From an uncultured Oscillospiraceae bacterium (GTDB taxonomy: Bacteria > Bacillota > Clostridia > Oscillospirales > Acutalibacteraceae), in contig CABUFC010000003.1 of the NCBI GenBank assembly GCA_902490735.1, positions 1 to 64,000 of the forward strand: a stretch of DNA of 64,000 nt, written 5' to 3'. The position numbers and the translations under genes were made by a program. Position 1 is the stretch's first letter, and every line of letters starts with the position of its first letter. The notes beneath the pieces were generated by a model. The model did not search any database. It had not been told where the DNA came from and was given only the letters and a program-made list of their open reading frames with translations. Below, piece by piece: positions 32,460 to 40,307 of the stretch.

Positions 32460-33065
32460 GTGAAAATAGGAATAGATATAGACAATACATTGACCGAAGT
32501 TCAAAAGGCATTGAATAGAGCAGCATTTAATTACGCAACGGAATTAGGAAAAAGCATTGATGAACCGGAGGATCAATTGGAAGATAATGCAAATTATTAT
32601 AAAGAAAGATACAAGTTTTCATATGATGAATTAAAATATTTTCTAAAAGATATTCAAGAAGAAATTATAAATAGCGCAAAACCAAGAGAGAATGTTGTTA
32701 AATATATTAATAAATTAAGAGAAACCGGAAATGAAATCTATATAATTTCAGCAAGATCTTCGGAATTTCATGATGATCCATATAAATTAAGCAAAGATTG
32801 GTTAGAAAATAATAATATAAAGTTTGATAAACTAATTGTTAATGCAAGAAAAAAAGCCCCTGTCTGTAAGCAAGAAAAGATAGATATTTTTATTGATGAT
32901 CAATTAAATAATTGTATTGAAGTATCCAAGCTGGGAATAATGACAATTAGATTATCAAAAGATGAAACGCATTATAATAATATAACAAATTGTAAAAATT
33001 GGGATGATATATACAACTGCATAATAAAGTTGCAAAATAATGGATTCTTTGCAACCGGCATTTGA
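32460..33065 (+). CDS. HAD-superfamily 5'-nucleotidase-like protein (NT5C type)
   Basis: 201 residues from a GTG with agagagg eight bases upstream; a longer frame to 32364 has no site. HAD motif I is KIGIDIDNTLTEV, motif II IYIISARSS, and motif III DIFIDDQLNN. This fits the small 5'-nucleotidase (NT5C/YqfW) group, which hydrolyses (deoxy)nucleotide monophosphates. The gene is visibly more A/T-rich, with many AAA, ATA and AAT codons, than its neighbours on both sides, suggesting acquisition from elsewhere. It is monocistronic, with no clear terminator. Confidence 0.75.
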   Translation: MKIGIDIDNTLTEVQKALNRAAFNYATELGKSIDEPEDQLEDNANYYKERYKFSYDELKYFLKDIQEEIINSAKPRENVVKYINKLRETGNEIYIISARSSEFHDDPYKLSKDWLENNNIKFDKLIVNARKKAPVCKQEKIDIFIDDQLNNCIEVSKLGIMTIRLSKDETHYNNITNCKNWDDIYNCIIKLQNNGFFATGI

Positions 33066-33170
33066 TTAAAATCTTTTAAGATCACAAAATACCGTGAAAA
33101 ATATGGTGTATATAACAAGAAATTCAGTAAAAAACAGATATAAGTAAATTTAAATAATGTAAAATTATAG

Positions 33171-33199
33171 TGGAAATTTTAGTAAATTTATGATACAAT
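33171..33199 (+). promoter_or_regulatory. Probable promoter of the FKBP-like lipoprotein gene
   Basis: tggaaa, 17-base spacer, and an extended -10 tgatacaat lie ~30 bases upstream of the start codon in an A/T-rich 160-base gap. The ribosome site is aaagga. Confidence 0.5.
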
Positions 33200-33228
33200 A
33201 ATTTAAATAAAATAAAGGACAGTTAAAA

Positions 33229-34197
33229 ATGAAAAAATATTTATCTATCACCACTTTTGCAGTCATGGTATTAATTCTTCTGTCCGGCTGTAAAAAATCC
33301 GCTGTAAAATTATATAATTATCCGAATTTTAACAATTACATCGCAGTTGCAGACTATAAGGGACTTGAATTCCCGCTAAATTCCGAAGCAATCCAAAAGG
33401 AGATAACCGAAACTTACCACACCAACATGAAAAATGCCGGTCTTAATGAAGATACCGTTGTAACTTCGGGTACCGTGCAAAACGGGGATACGCTGACTAT
33501 TGACTACGAAGGCAAGCTTAACGGTGTAGCTTTTGATGGCGGAACCGCGCAAAATGCTTCGCTTGAAATCGGATCAAATTCTTTCATTCCCGGGTTTGAA
33601 TCGGGGCTTATTGGTAAAACCATAGGCACTACAGTCGATCTAAACTTAACCTTTCCTGAGGATTATTCAAACAACCCGGATTTAGCCGGCAAAGCAGTGG
33701 TGTTTACCGTTAAAATTCATTCTGCCACAAGGCCTTCTTACCCGGAGCTTTCCGAAAAAATGATCGGCATGGTAACTGAGCTTGGATATTCATCTATTGA
33801 GGAATACAAAAATGCCGTTATCGAAAAAGTAAAAAGCGATTATATTTGGGGAACCATGATTGTTGAAGCGTCGACCGTTTCTTCATACCCTGAAACCGAG
33901 CTTCAAATAAATTTAGATTATTACAATACGGCTTATGCTTCTATGGCAGATTATTACGGTGAGGATAATTTTAAATCCTATGTAAAAACTGCGGCTGAAA
34001 ACAAAACAAAAGAAGAGCTTATCTGCCACTATATAGCTGTTAACGAAAACTTGACTGTTACAGATGAAGAAATTAAAGAGGCCGCCGTAAAGCAGTATGG
34101 AAGCCAGTACACACAAGATAATTATTACAGCGCAGAAAACACACTGATTTGCCAAAAAGCCGTCAACTTTGCGCTTGATTCTGCTGTAATAAAATAG
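33229..34197 (+). CDS. FKBP-type peptidyl-prolyl isomerase lipoprotein, trigger-factor-like
   Basis: 322 residues. The lipobox LLSGC places a lipidated Cys at 21, so it acts outside the membrane. An FKBP domain spans ~70-170, with GDTLTIDYEGKLNGVAFDGG and SFIPGFESGLIGKTIG patterns. The C-terminal 150 residues are helical and resemble the trigger factor C-domain (YSSIEEYKNAV, then VTDEEIKEAA). It therefore looks like an exported trigger-factor relative that folds secreted proteins. A single-gene unit with its own promoter. Confidence 0.85.
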   Translation: MKKYLSITTFAVMVLILLSGCKKSAVKLYNYPNFNNYIAVADYKGLEFPLNSEAIQKEITETYHTNMKNAGLNEDTVVTSGTVQNGDTLTIDYEGKLNGVAFDGGTAQNASLEIGSNSFIPGFESGLIGKTIGTTVDLNLTFPEDYSNNPDLAGKAVVFTVKIHSATRPSYPELSEKMIGMVTELGYSSIEEYKNAVIEKVKSDYIWGTMIVEASTVSSYPETELQINLDYYNTAYASMADYYGEDNFKSYVKTAAENKTKEELICHYIAVNENLTVTDEEIKEAAVKQYGSQYTQDNYYSAENTLICQKAVNFALDSAVIK

Positions 34198-34226
34198 TTG
34201 ACAAATCGCGATTTTTAAGCAATAAT
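34198..34226 (+). promoter_or_regulatory. Probable promoter of the rsmD-coaD operon
   Basis: TTGACA starts one base after the upstream stop codon; with a 17-base spacer the -10 is aataat. Transcription would begin only ~10 bases before the rsmD ATG, which has no clear ribosome site, implying a very short leader. Confidence 0.55.
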
Positions 34227-34241
34227 AGGATATTATAATAT

Positions 34242-34787
34242 ATGAGGATTATCACAGGCATAGCAAAAGGCAAAAAACTGCTTACTTTAGACGGTCTTGA
34301 AACAAGGCCAACTTCTGCTGCTGTTAAAGAAGGACTTTTTTCGGCGATTCAATTTGAAATTGAAGGAAGCCGAGTGCTTGATCTTTTTGCCGGAAGCGGT
34401 GCTATGGGTTTAGAGGCTTTAAGCAGGGGCGCTAAAAGCGCGATTTTTGTCGATAAAAATCCGGAAGCTTGCAAAATTATTAAACAGAATTTAATAAACA
34501 CAGGATTAGAAAACAAAGCTATAATTAAAAATACAGACCATCTGTCGTTTATTGCAAATTCGAATGAAAAATTTGATTTAGTGTTTTTAGACCCACCCTA
34601 CAAAGAAGGTTTGCTTTACGATACCGTTACAAAGCTTATACCTTTACTGTCTGACAATTCTATTGTAATTTGCGAACACTTATCAAGCACTGTGTTGCCG
34701 GAAAAAATCGCAAGTTTAACCATACGCAAACGTTACAAATACGGCAAAAAAATCGCCGCCAGTATCTTTGCAAGGAGTAAAGCATGA
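34242..34787 (+). CDS. rsmD: 16S rRNA (guanine966-N2)-methyltransferase
   Basis: 181 residues. SAM-binding motif I is VLDLFAGSGAMGLEALSRGA (positions ~45-64), followed by IFVDKNPEA, and the catalytic DPPY motif in VFLDPPYKEG. The opening RIITGIAKGKKL and TRPTSAAVKEGLF are typical of RsmD. It methylates G966 of 16S rRNA in the small subunit. It is the first gene of the rsmD-coaD-coiled-coil operon and overlaps coaD by 4 bases, the order common in Firmicutes. Confidence 0.93.
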   Translation: MRIITGIAKGKKLLTLDGLETRPTSAAVKEGLFSAIQFEIEGSRVLDLFAGSGAMGLEALSRGAKSAIFVDKNPEACKIIKQNLINTGLENKAIIKNTDHLSFIANSNEKFDLVFLDPPYKEGLLYDTVTKLIPLLSDNSIVICEHLSSTVLPEKIASLTIRKRYKYGKKIAASIFARSKA

Positions 34788-35284
34788 GAGATATAATTGC
34801 TGTGTGCCCGGGCAGCTTTGACCCGGTAACTGTTGGCCATTTGGATATAATTAAGCGAGCATCAAAAATGTTTGCTAAAGTAATTGTATTAGTTAGCACT
34901 AATGTTTCAAAAACCCCGAGTTTTACTACGGATGAACGTATCGACATGCTTAAAACCGTAACAAAAAGCATGCCGAACATTGAAATAGACTGCGATTCGG
35001 GTCTTTTAGCGGAATACACAAAAAAGGTCGGCGCAAAGGCTATTGTAAAGGGTCTGCGTGCAATGTCAGATTTCGAGTATGAATTTCAGATGGCTCTGAC
35101 AAACAAAAAGCTTAACCCAAACACCGAAACTGTTTTTCTTATTACGCAAGCTGAAAACATGTATTTAAGCTCGAGTATGGTAAAACAGGTTGCAAGTATG
35201 GGTGGCGATATATCGGGTTTTGTGCCCGAAGAAATCAAAGAAACAGTATCTTCAAGATTAAGAATAGAAAGGATGGACCAATAG
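34784..35284 (+). CDS. coaD: Phosphopantetheine adenylyltransferase
   Basis: Fourth step of coenzyme A synthesis: ATP plus 4'-phosphopantetheine to dephospho-CoA. 166 residues, normal length. The nucleotidyltransferase T/HxGH motif is in CPGSFDPVTVGHLDII; the KGLRAMSDFEYE and YLSSSMVKQVASMGGD motifs are also intact. Its start overlaps the rsmD stop, and its stop shares a base with the next GTG. Confidence 0.95.
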   Translation: MRDIIAVCPGSFDPVTVGHLDIIKRASKMFAKVIVLVSTNVSKTPSFTTDERIDMLKTVTKSMPNIEIDCDSGLLAEYTKKVGAKAIVKGLRAMSDFEYEFQMALTNKKLNPNTETVFLITQAENMYLSSSMVKQVASMGGDISGFVPEEIKETVSSRLRIERMDQ

Positions 35285-35745
35285 TGACTATAGAAGAATT
35301 ATTGGAGGAATTCGACAATGTTTTGGACGGCGGAATGAAGCTGCCCGGAAAACGCACCTTGTTAGACAGCGAAAAAATAAGAGAGCTTATTGATGATATA
35401 AGACTCAATATGCCGGCAGAAATCAAACAGGCAAAGAATATTGTCAACGACAGAACCGAAATCATAACAAGAGCAAAAAGCGAAGCTGATGAAATTATCA
35501 GAAAAGCTGATGAACGCGCAGCACAAATGGTGTCTCAGCAGGAAATTACACGTTTAGCCGAAGAAAAGGCGCGTGAAATTGTTGCCGCGGCGCAAAGCAA
35601 AAGCCGCGAAATGCGCAAAGCCGCTCAAGATTTTGTTGACGATATAATGCAAAGAGCCGACGAAGGCTTAACTGCAAATTTAGCAGAAGTCAGAAAAACC
35701 AGAGCAAGCCTTAAACAGCCGATTCCCGGTTCACAAAACAATTAA
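35284..35745 (+). CDS. Coiled-coil protein encoded with coaD
   Basis: 153 residues starting at a GTG that shares one base with the coaD stop. The middle (~45-135) is a long charged coiled coil with repeated AKSEADEIIRKADERA and AEEKAREIVAAAQSKSREM patterns, like DivIVA or ATP-synthase b-subunit stalks. There is no membrane segment. Proteins of this type commonly follow coaD in Clostridia, but their function is unknown. A terminator follows. Confidence 0.75.
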   Translation: MTIEELLEEFDNVLDGGMKLPGKRTLLDSEKIRELIDDIRLNMPAEIKQAKNIVNDRTEIITRAKSEADEIIRKADERAAQMVSQQEITRLAEEKAREIVAAAQSKSREMRKAAQDFVDDIMQRADEGLTANLAEVRKTRASLKQPIPGSQNN

Positions 35746-35748
35746 TCC

Positions 35749-35780
35749 AAGGCGATATTTTTATATCGCCTTATTTTATA
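35749..35780 (+). terminator. Terminator of the rsmD-coaD operon
   Basis: aaggcgatat / atatcgcctt with a short T-rich loop, followed by attttat, right after the coiled-coil gene stop. Confidence 0.85.
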
Positions 35781-35783
35781 TCT

Positions 35784-36458
35784 ATGATTACTCCAGATGA
35801 AATAATAAGATCCAACAGAAAGACAATCGCCTTAATTGTTTTAAAAGACGGGCGGTTTATAGTTCGTGCACCATATAGAGCTTCACAAAAAATGATCAAT
35901 GATTTTGTTTTTAAAAATCAGAATTTACTAAAGCGCAATATTGAATTTTACAAACAAAAAAACCAAGAATTTTTTATTGAAAACAAAAACTTTCCGTCAA
36001 GGCTTCCTTATCTTGGAAAAACAATACCTGTGGTTTTTAAAGAGTACTCAAGATTAAGCAATCAAGAATTAGCCGTAAAATGCGGCACAAAAAGCATTAT
36101 AAAAGAAATTATCCGTTTATATAAAGAAAACGCCGAAAAAATACTTTTAGAAAAAACCGAATACTTTGCAAAAAAACTCGATTTTAATTATGGCAAAATA
36201 AAAATAACTTCGGCAAAAAACCGGTGGGGATCCTGCAGTGCAGACAATAATATTTGTTATTCTCTAAATTTAATTGCCTGCGACGAAGAATTAATAGACT
36301 ATGTGGTAATTCATGAATTATGCCATACAAAGCACAAAAACCATAAAAAAGACTTTTACTTAGAACTTTATAATTGTTTGCCAGACTATAAAACAAGAGA
36401 AAATGCGTTAAAAAAATGCGCAAACGTACTTTATATATTAGGAAGTGCAATTAGGTGA
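35784..36458 (+). CDS. YgjP-like metallopeptidase domain protein
   Basis: 224 residues of the YgjP/SprT-like (DUF45) family. The zinc motif VIHELCHTKHKNHKKDFY provides HExxH (~residue 172) and a downstream His. The conserved NRWGSCSADNNICYS lies just before. Substrates of the family are not known. The start codon follows directly on the previous terminator and has no obvious ribosome site. The stop overlaps the first chromate-transporter gene by 4 bases. Confidence 0.85.
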   Translation: MITPDEIIRSNRKTIALIVLKDGRFIVRAPYRASQKMINDFVFKNQNLLKRNIEFYKQKNQEFFIENKNFPSRLPYLGKTIPVVFKEYSRLSNQELAVKCGTKSIIKEIIRLYKENAEKILLEKTEYFAKKLDFNYGKIKITSAKNRWGSCSADNNICYSLNLIACDEELIDYVVIHELCHTKHKNHKKDFYLELYNCLPDYKTRENALKKCANVLYILGSAIR

Positions 36459-36997
36459 AGGAATTAATCCGATTATACTGGATATTTTTAAAAATCGGCG
36501 CCATGACCTTTGGCGGCGGTTATGCCATGCTGCCGTTTTTACAAAAAGAACTTGTCTCTAAGCAAAAATACGTAACCGAAGAAGAACTAATGAATTATTA
36601 TGCAATCGGCCAATGCACCCCCGGAGTAATCGCCGTCAACACCGCCACATTTGTAGGTTACAAAAAAAAGGGCGTTTTGGGCGGCATTGCGGCAACTTTA
36701 GGCGTAATAACCCCTTCGATTATAATTATATTAATTGTAACGCTGATTCTTAACAACTTTGCCGATAACGCATACGTAAAAAAAGCCTTTATCGGCATTA
36801 GAATAGCCGTGTGTGTGCTTGTAATAAACGCAATAATAAAACTGAAAAAGTCCGCAATATCAGATATCCCGGCACTTATGATTTTTATTGCTGTTGCCAT
36901 TATAAGCTTATTTGTCGGCATTTCCCCCATTACCCTTATTGCCGCCGGCATTTGCGGCTTTATTATAAAAAAGATTAGGGGCAATGAAGAAGAATGA
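36455..36997 (+). CDS. Chromate transporter family, first half-protein
   Basis: 180 residues, a single ChrA domain starting at GTG. The conserved opening GAMTFGGGYAMLPFLQKE and the APGVIAVN-like QCTPGVIAVNTATFVGYK are visible, followed by five to six hydrophobic segments. Together with the next gene it makes a split ChrA pair, which acts as a heterodimer in bacteria with short-chain CHR proteins. Chromate or sulfate export is the family role; the actual substrate is uncertain in an anaerobe. It overlaps both neighbours by 4 bases. Confidence 0.88.
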   Translation: MKELIRLYWIFLKIGAMTFGGGYAMLPFLQKELVSKQKYVTEEELMNYYAIGQCTPGVIAVNTATFVGYKKKGVLGGIAATLGVITPSIIIILIVTLILNNFADNAYVKKAFIGIRIAVCVLVINAIIKLKKSAISDIPALMIFIAVAIISLFVGISPITLIAAGICGFIIKKIRGNEEE

Positions 36998-37563
36998 CAT
37001 ATTTATTGCTTTTTTGGGAGTTTTTTAAAACAGGGCTGTTTTCAATAGGCGGCGGTCTTGCCACCTTACCGTATTTATATGAAATGTCGGTAAACCATCC
37101 GGAATGGTTTACTGCCACGGAAATATCAAACATGGTTGCAGTATCCGAATCAACACCGGGTCCTATTGGTGTAAACATGGCTACATTTGCCGGCTTTAAC
37201 GTTGGCGCCGGCGCTTCGTCAAATATTTTCGGCGGAATGCTCGGTGCGTTAATTGCAACGTTAGCGTTGGTTTTACCAAGCGTAATTATAATTACTTTAA
37301 TAGCAAAATTTTTAAATAATTTTAGTGAAAATGAAGGGGTAAAATCCACGCTATACGGCCTAAGGCCCGCAGCGCTTGCATTTTTGGCGGTAATCGCAAT
37401 TAAATTATTTATTGACAACGTGTTTTTAATTAATTCACACAGCAACTATTCGATAGTAATGTTTGCATTGCTGATGATTTTTACCCAAATACCATTTATA
37501 AAAAAATGGCATCCGTTATTTATAATTCTATTAAGCGCAATAATTACTATGATTTTGCCATAA
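36994..37563 (+). CDS. Chromate transporter family, second half-protein
   Basis: 189 residues, second single-domain ChrA protein. It has the matching motif set: KTGLFSIGGGLATLPYLYEM and STPGPIGVNMATFAGF, then hydrophobic segments. It is coupled to the first half by an ATGA overlap and followed immediately by a strong terminator, closing the three-gene transcript with the YgjP-like gene. Confidence 0.88.
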   Translation: MTYLLLFWEFFKTGLFSIGGGLATLPYLYEMSVNHPEWFTATEISNMVAVSESTPGPIGVNMATFAGFNVGAGASSNIFGGMLGALIATLALVLPSVIIITLIAKFLNNFSENEGVKSTLYGLRPAALAFLAVIAIKLFIDNVFLINSHSNYSIVMFALLMIFTQIPFIKKWHPLFIILLSAIITMILP

Positions 37564-37593
37564 AAAAAGCCCCGCATGCGGGGCGTTTTTTAT
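37563..37593 (+). terminator. Terminator after the chromate transporter pair
   Basis: aaagccccgc / gcggggc with a minimal loop and a following T run. The A run on the other side means it could also stop the converging rubredoxin-like transcript. Confidence 0.9.
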
Positions 37594-37784
37594 GCCTGAT
37601 TAAATTTATCTTTACCCTGTTTGCATCTGGGACAATGCCAATTTTCGGGAAGATCTTTAAATGCTGTACCTGCAGGAATGCCGCTTAATGGATCTCCAAT
37701 TTCGGGATCGTACACATAGCCGCCAAATGCAAAAGGTTCTGTCATAAATCCGTTCTCATAAAGTTTAATAGCTTTAATTTTCAT
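37590..37784 (-). CDS. Rubredoxin-like protein with one cysteine pair missing
   Basis: 64 residues. From residue ~20 it follows rubredoxin closely: GGYVYDPEIGDPLSG, then PAGTAFKDLPENWHCPRC, then GKDKF. Rubredoxins bind iron with two CxxC pairs; the second (CPRC) is present, but the first, expected at the FAFGGY position, is replaced by Phe and Gly. A strong site (aaagggg) precedes the ATG, and the gene starts 3 bases after the aldo/keto reductase gene, so it is a coupled redox partner. It may bind iron or zinc as a dimer, or no metal. Confidence 0.8.
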   Translation of the reverse strand: MKIKAIKLYENGFMTEPFAFGGYVYDPEIGDPLSGIPAGTAFKDLPENWHCPRCKQGKDKFNQA

Positions 37785-37787
37785 GGT

Positions 37788-38993
37788 TTAGTCCCCTTTA
37801 TTAACGTTCTTAGATTTTCTAAACATAAATTTGCGCGCTACATTGATTCCTATTTTATATGGCAATGGTCGTAATGCTTTATCGGCGTCTTTTAATTTTT
37901 CTCTTATGGGAATAGATTGCGGACAGTGTTTTTCACATTTTCCGCAGCCTATGCACTGTGAAGCAAAGGCAGGTTCTTTTGTCAGCCCCACCGTTTGTGC
38001 ATACTGAAAACGACCCTGTTTCTTAGAATCAATAAACATTGCATTATAGCAAAGAAAAGTCCCGGGAATATCTACGCCTTTAGGGCATGGCATACAATAT
38101 CTGCATCCTGTGCAACCAATCTTTTCGCGTTCTCTAATAGTTTTTGAAATCTCGCTAATGGTTGCATAGTCTTCATTTGTGAATTGCCCAACATCTGCTT
38201 CGGATGCAATTTTACAATTCTCATAAAGCATTTCCGGTGTGCTCATTCCGGAAAGAACAACCGTAACTTCGGGTTGATTGTAAAGCCAACGAAATCCCCA
38301 TTCTGCACCGGACCAATGACGACTGCTGTTTTTAATGATATTTTTGGCTTTTTCCGGAAGCTTATCCGCCAGCTTTCCGCCACGAAGCGGTTCCATTATT
38401 ATTACCGGAATACCCTCTTTGGCTGCTGCTTTTAAGCCTACAACTCCCGCTTGAGATACTTCGTCAAAATAATTGTATTGTATCTGACAAAAATCCCAGC
38501 TGTAATCTTTTAAAATTTTTAAAAAACCGTCAGTATTTCCATGATAGGAAAATCCGATATTACGTATTACTCCGGATTCTGTCTTTTCTTTAATCCAATC
38601 TATAATTCCTATTTTTTTAAGTTTATCCCACATGGCGATATCCGTAAGATGATGCATTAAATAATAGTCAATATAGTTTGTTCTTAGTCTTTTTAATTGT
38701 TCGTTAAAATAGCGATCTAAGCCCGTGCTGCTTGTTATTAAATACTGTGGCAATTTGGTAGCAATCATTATCTTTTCGCGAAGCTGGTTCTTTTCAAGTA
38801 TTTCACCTAAAGCCGCTTCGCTTCCGCTGTAAATATAGGCTGTGTCAAAATAATTTATTCCTGCGTTATAAGCGTCAACAATCAGCTTTTCAGTTGCCGT
38901 TATATCGATTTTCCCGCCCTTTTGCGGAAACCTCATGCACCCGAATCCAAGCGCTGAAAGTTCATTGTTGTATTTATCTCTTCTGTATTTCAT
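37788..38993 (-). CDS. Aldo/keto reductase with C-terminal 4Fe-4S domain
   Basis: 401 residues from the ATG at 38993. The TIM-barrel AKR part (~1-270) shows GFGCMRFP, the catalytic Asp/Tyr in YFDTAYIYSGSEAALG, the Lys in IATKLPQY and the His in LMHHLTD. The C-terminal part carries Fe-S motifs CTGCRYCMPCPKGVDIP and CIGCGKCEKHCPQSIP. Such fusions are common in anaerobes and probably take electrons from ferredoxin-type carriers, which fits the downstream rubredoxin-like gene. Substrate unknown. Confidence 0.88.
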   Translation of the reverse strand: MKYRRDKYNNELSALGFGCMRFPQKGGKIDITATEKLIVDAYNAGINYFDTAYIYSGSEAALGEILEKNQLREKIMIATKLPQYLITSSTGLDRYFNEQLKRLRTNYIDYYLMHHLTDIAMWDKLKKIGIIDWIKEKTESGVIRNIGFSYHGNTDGFLKILKDYSWDFCQIQYNYFDEVSQAGVVGLKAAAKEGIPVIIMEPLRGGKLADKLPEKAKNIIKNSSRHWSGAEWGFRWLYNQPEVTVVLSGMSTPEMLYENCKIASEADVGQFTNEDYATISEISKTIREREKIGCTGCRYCMPCPKGVDIPGTFLCYNAMFIDSKKQGRFQYAQTVGLTKEPAFASQCIGCGKCEKHCPQSIPIREKLKDADKALRPLPYKIGINVARKFMFRKSKNVNKGD

Positions 38994-39032
38994 AATAATC
39001 TGAGCCGCCAAGTTTTAAAATGTTAAAATATT

Positions 39033-39067
39033 GCCCGGTGCTTTTTACTGGTTTGTTAGCACCGGGC
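39033..39067 (-). other. Strong hairpin upstream of the aldo/keto reductase gene
   Basis: gcccggtgc / gcaccgggc, nine-base perfect arms and a 17-base loop, lie ~40 bases before the aldo/keto reductase start and after the rplL terminator. On the minus strand it is followed by a loose T-rich stretch. It could be a second terminator or a leader attenuator. Confidence 0.6.
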
Positions 39068-39121
39068 GGAATTCCCTTTTAGCTTTATTAAATTATACCA
39101 AAAATATTTTTTATAATCAAT

Positions 39122-39155
39122 AAAAAAAAGGCGGGTAACAATTCCCGCCTTTAAA
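39122..39155 (-). terminator. Terminator of the rplJ-rplL operon
   Basis: Minus strand aaaggcggg / cccgccttt followed by a long T run, seven bases after the rplL stop. Confidence 0.9.
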
Positions 39156-39161
39156 ATTTAA

Positions 39162-39539
39162 CTACTTAAGTTCAACAGAAGCGCCTGCTGCTTCAAGTTT
39201 AGATTTAAGCTCATTAGCCTCGTCAGTAGCAACTGCTTCTTTAACAGCCTTAGGAGCGGCTTCAACCAAAGCTTTTGCTTCGCCAAGGCCAAGACCTGTG
39301 ATTTCGCGAACTGCTTTAATAACAGCGATCTTATTGTCGCCAGCGCCGGTAAGAACAACGTCAAACGAGGTCTTTTCTTCAGCAGCAGGAGCAGCGCCTG
39401 CAGCAGGAGCAGCTGCAACAGCAACAGGAGCTGCGGCAGATACGCCAAATTCTTCTTCTAATGCTTTTACAAGCTCGCTTAATTCTAATACTGTTAATGC
39501 TTTAACATCTTCAATTAATTTTGTAACTTTTTCTGACAT
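39162..39539 (-). CDS. rplL: 50S ribosomal protein L7/L12
   Basis: Acidic stalk protein that recruits translation factors. 125 residues from the ATG at 39539 (ggagg eight bases upstream). The N-terminal dimerisation helices are followed by an Ala-rich hinge (~38-55) and the C-terminal domain with KIAVIKAVREITGLGLGEAK (positions ~68-87) and ELKSKLEAAGASVELK at the end. It lies 33 bases after rplJ under the control of the L10 leader. Confidence 0.97.
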   Translation of the reverse strand: MSEKVTKLIEDVKALTVLELSELVKALEEEFGVSAAAPVAVAAAPAAGAAPAAEEKTSFDVVLTGAGDNKIAVIKAVREITGLGLGEAKALVEAAPKAVKEAVATDEANELKSKLEAAGASVELK

Positions 39540-39572
39540 TTTATTTTCCTCCAAATATTTCTTTAATTAAAT

Positions 39573-40103
39573 TTATGCACTCTGTTTTTCGGCTATTGCG
39601 TTAAGTGCGCATACTAAGCCGCGAATAGTGCCGCTGCAAACGGCGGCAAAACCTGAAATAGGTGCGTTGAGTCCGCCAAGGACCTGTGCCACAAGCTGTT
39701 CTCTTGAAGGTAATTTTGCAAGAGCTTCAACCTCTGCTGCAGGGATTACTTTGTTGTCTAAAAGTCCAAGCTTTACAGAAAAATTATCATGGCTTTCAGC
39801 ATACTTAGCAAGTATTTTGGCCGCAGAAACATAGTCATTTTCACATAAAGCAATCGCCGTTGTGCCGGCAAGTGCTTCGTCTATGCCTTCGATTTCTGCT
39901 TTTTTGGCTGCAAGGCTTAACAAGGTGTTCTTTACAACAGTGTATTTAACACCCGCTTCGCGAAGTTCTTTACGAAGCGCCGTATCGTCTGCAACACTTA
40001 TGCCTTTATAATCTACAATTACGCCGGCACAAGCACTTTTAAGCTTTGCACTCAGTTCTTCAACTAACGCCTGTTTTTGTGCTAAAACTTTCTCACTTGG
40101 CAA
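39573..40103 (-). CDS. rplJ: 50S ribosomal protein L10
   Basis: Stalk base protein that binds 23S rRNA and L7/L12 dimers. 176 residues from a TTG at 40103, chosen because aaggagg lies eight bases upstream; an upstream TTG at 40124 overlaps that site. Typical L10 motifs are VIVDYKGISVADDTALRKEL (residues ~30-49) and YTVVKNTLLSLAA. Its own mRNA leader (40152-40270) is the expected feedback target. Confidence 0.95.
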   Translation of the reverse strand: MPSEKVLAQKQALVEELSAKLKSACAGVIVDYKGISVADDTALRKELREAGVKYTVVKNTLLSLAAKKAEIEGIDEALAGTTAIALCENDYVSAAKILAKYAESHDNFSVKLGLLDNKVIPAAEVEALAKLPSREQLVAQVLGGLNAPISGFAAVCSGTIRGLVCALNAIAEKQSA

Positions 40104-40151
40104 AAATGTTTCCTCCTTTTCCAATAAGCGGGTAACTTATTTTTTTGCCGC

Positions 40152-40270
40152 TAAAATCAAAAAACCTGCTCTTATAAGAACAGGCGGAAAACAAACAATG
40201 TTTAGCCCATCCTCGGCAGGTGAACATGTCTTTACGCCAAAAGGCACCTGCTGTCTTAAGATTTGCGACT
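40152..40270 (-). promoter_or_regulatory. Ribosomal protein L10 leader RNA
   Basis: Upstream of rplJ, the minus strand holds the recognisable L10-leader sequence blocks: agcaggtgcc, cgtaaagac, cctgccgagga, and tgggct. They are followed by the stem cctgttct / agagcagg and a T run (40152-40183) that resembles an attenuator. L10 or L10-L12 binding here represses rplJ-rplL. Assigned by pattern. Confidence 0.85.
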
Positions 40271-40275
40271 TATGT

Positions 40276-40304
40276 ATAATAACATGTTTTTTTTGATTTG
40301 TCAA
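40276..40304 (-). promoter_or_regulatory. Promoter of the rplJ-rplL operon
   Basis: Minus strand TTGACA, 17-base spacer, TATTAT, just downstream of sigK and immediately before the L10 leader. rplJL is therefore transcribed independently of rplK-rplA, which are not next to it. Confidence 0.8.
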
Positions 40305-40307
40305 GTT

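Noticed and set aside
39158..39448. Leucine-rich minus-strand frame over rplL
   Set aside because: It is an alternate frame of the Ala-rich L7/L12 hinge; rplL is certain.
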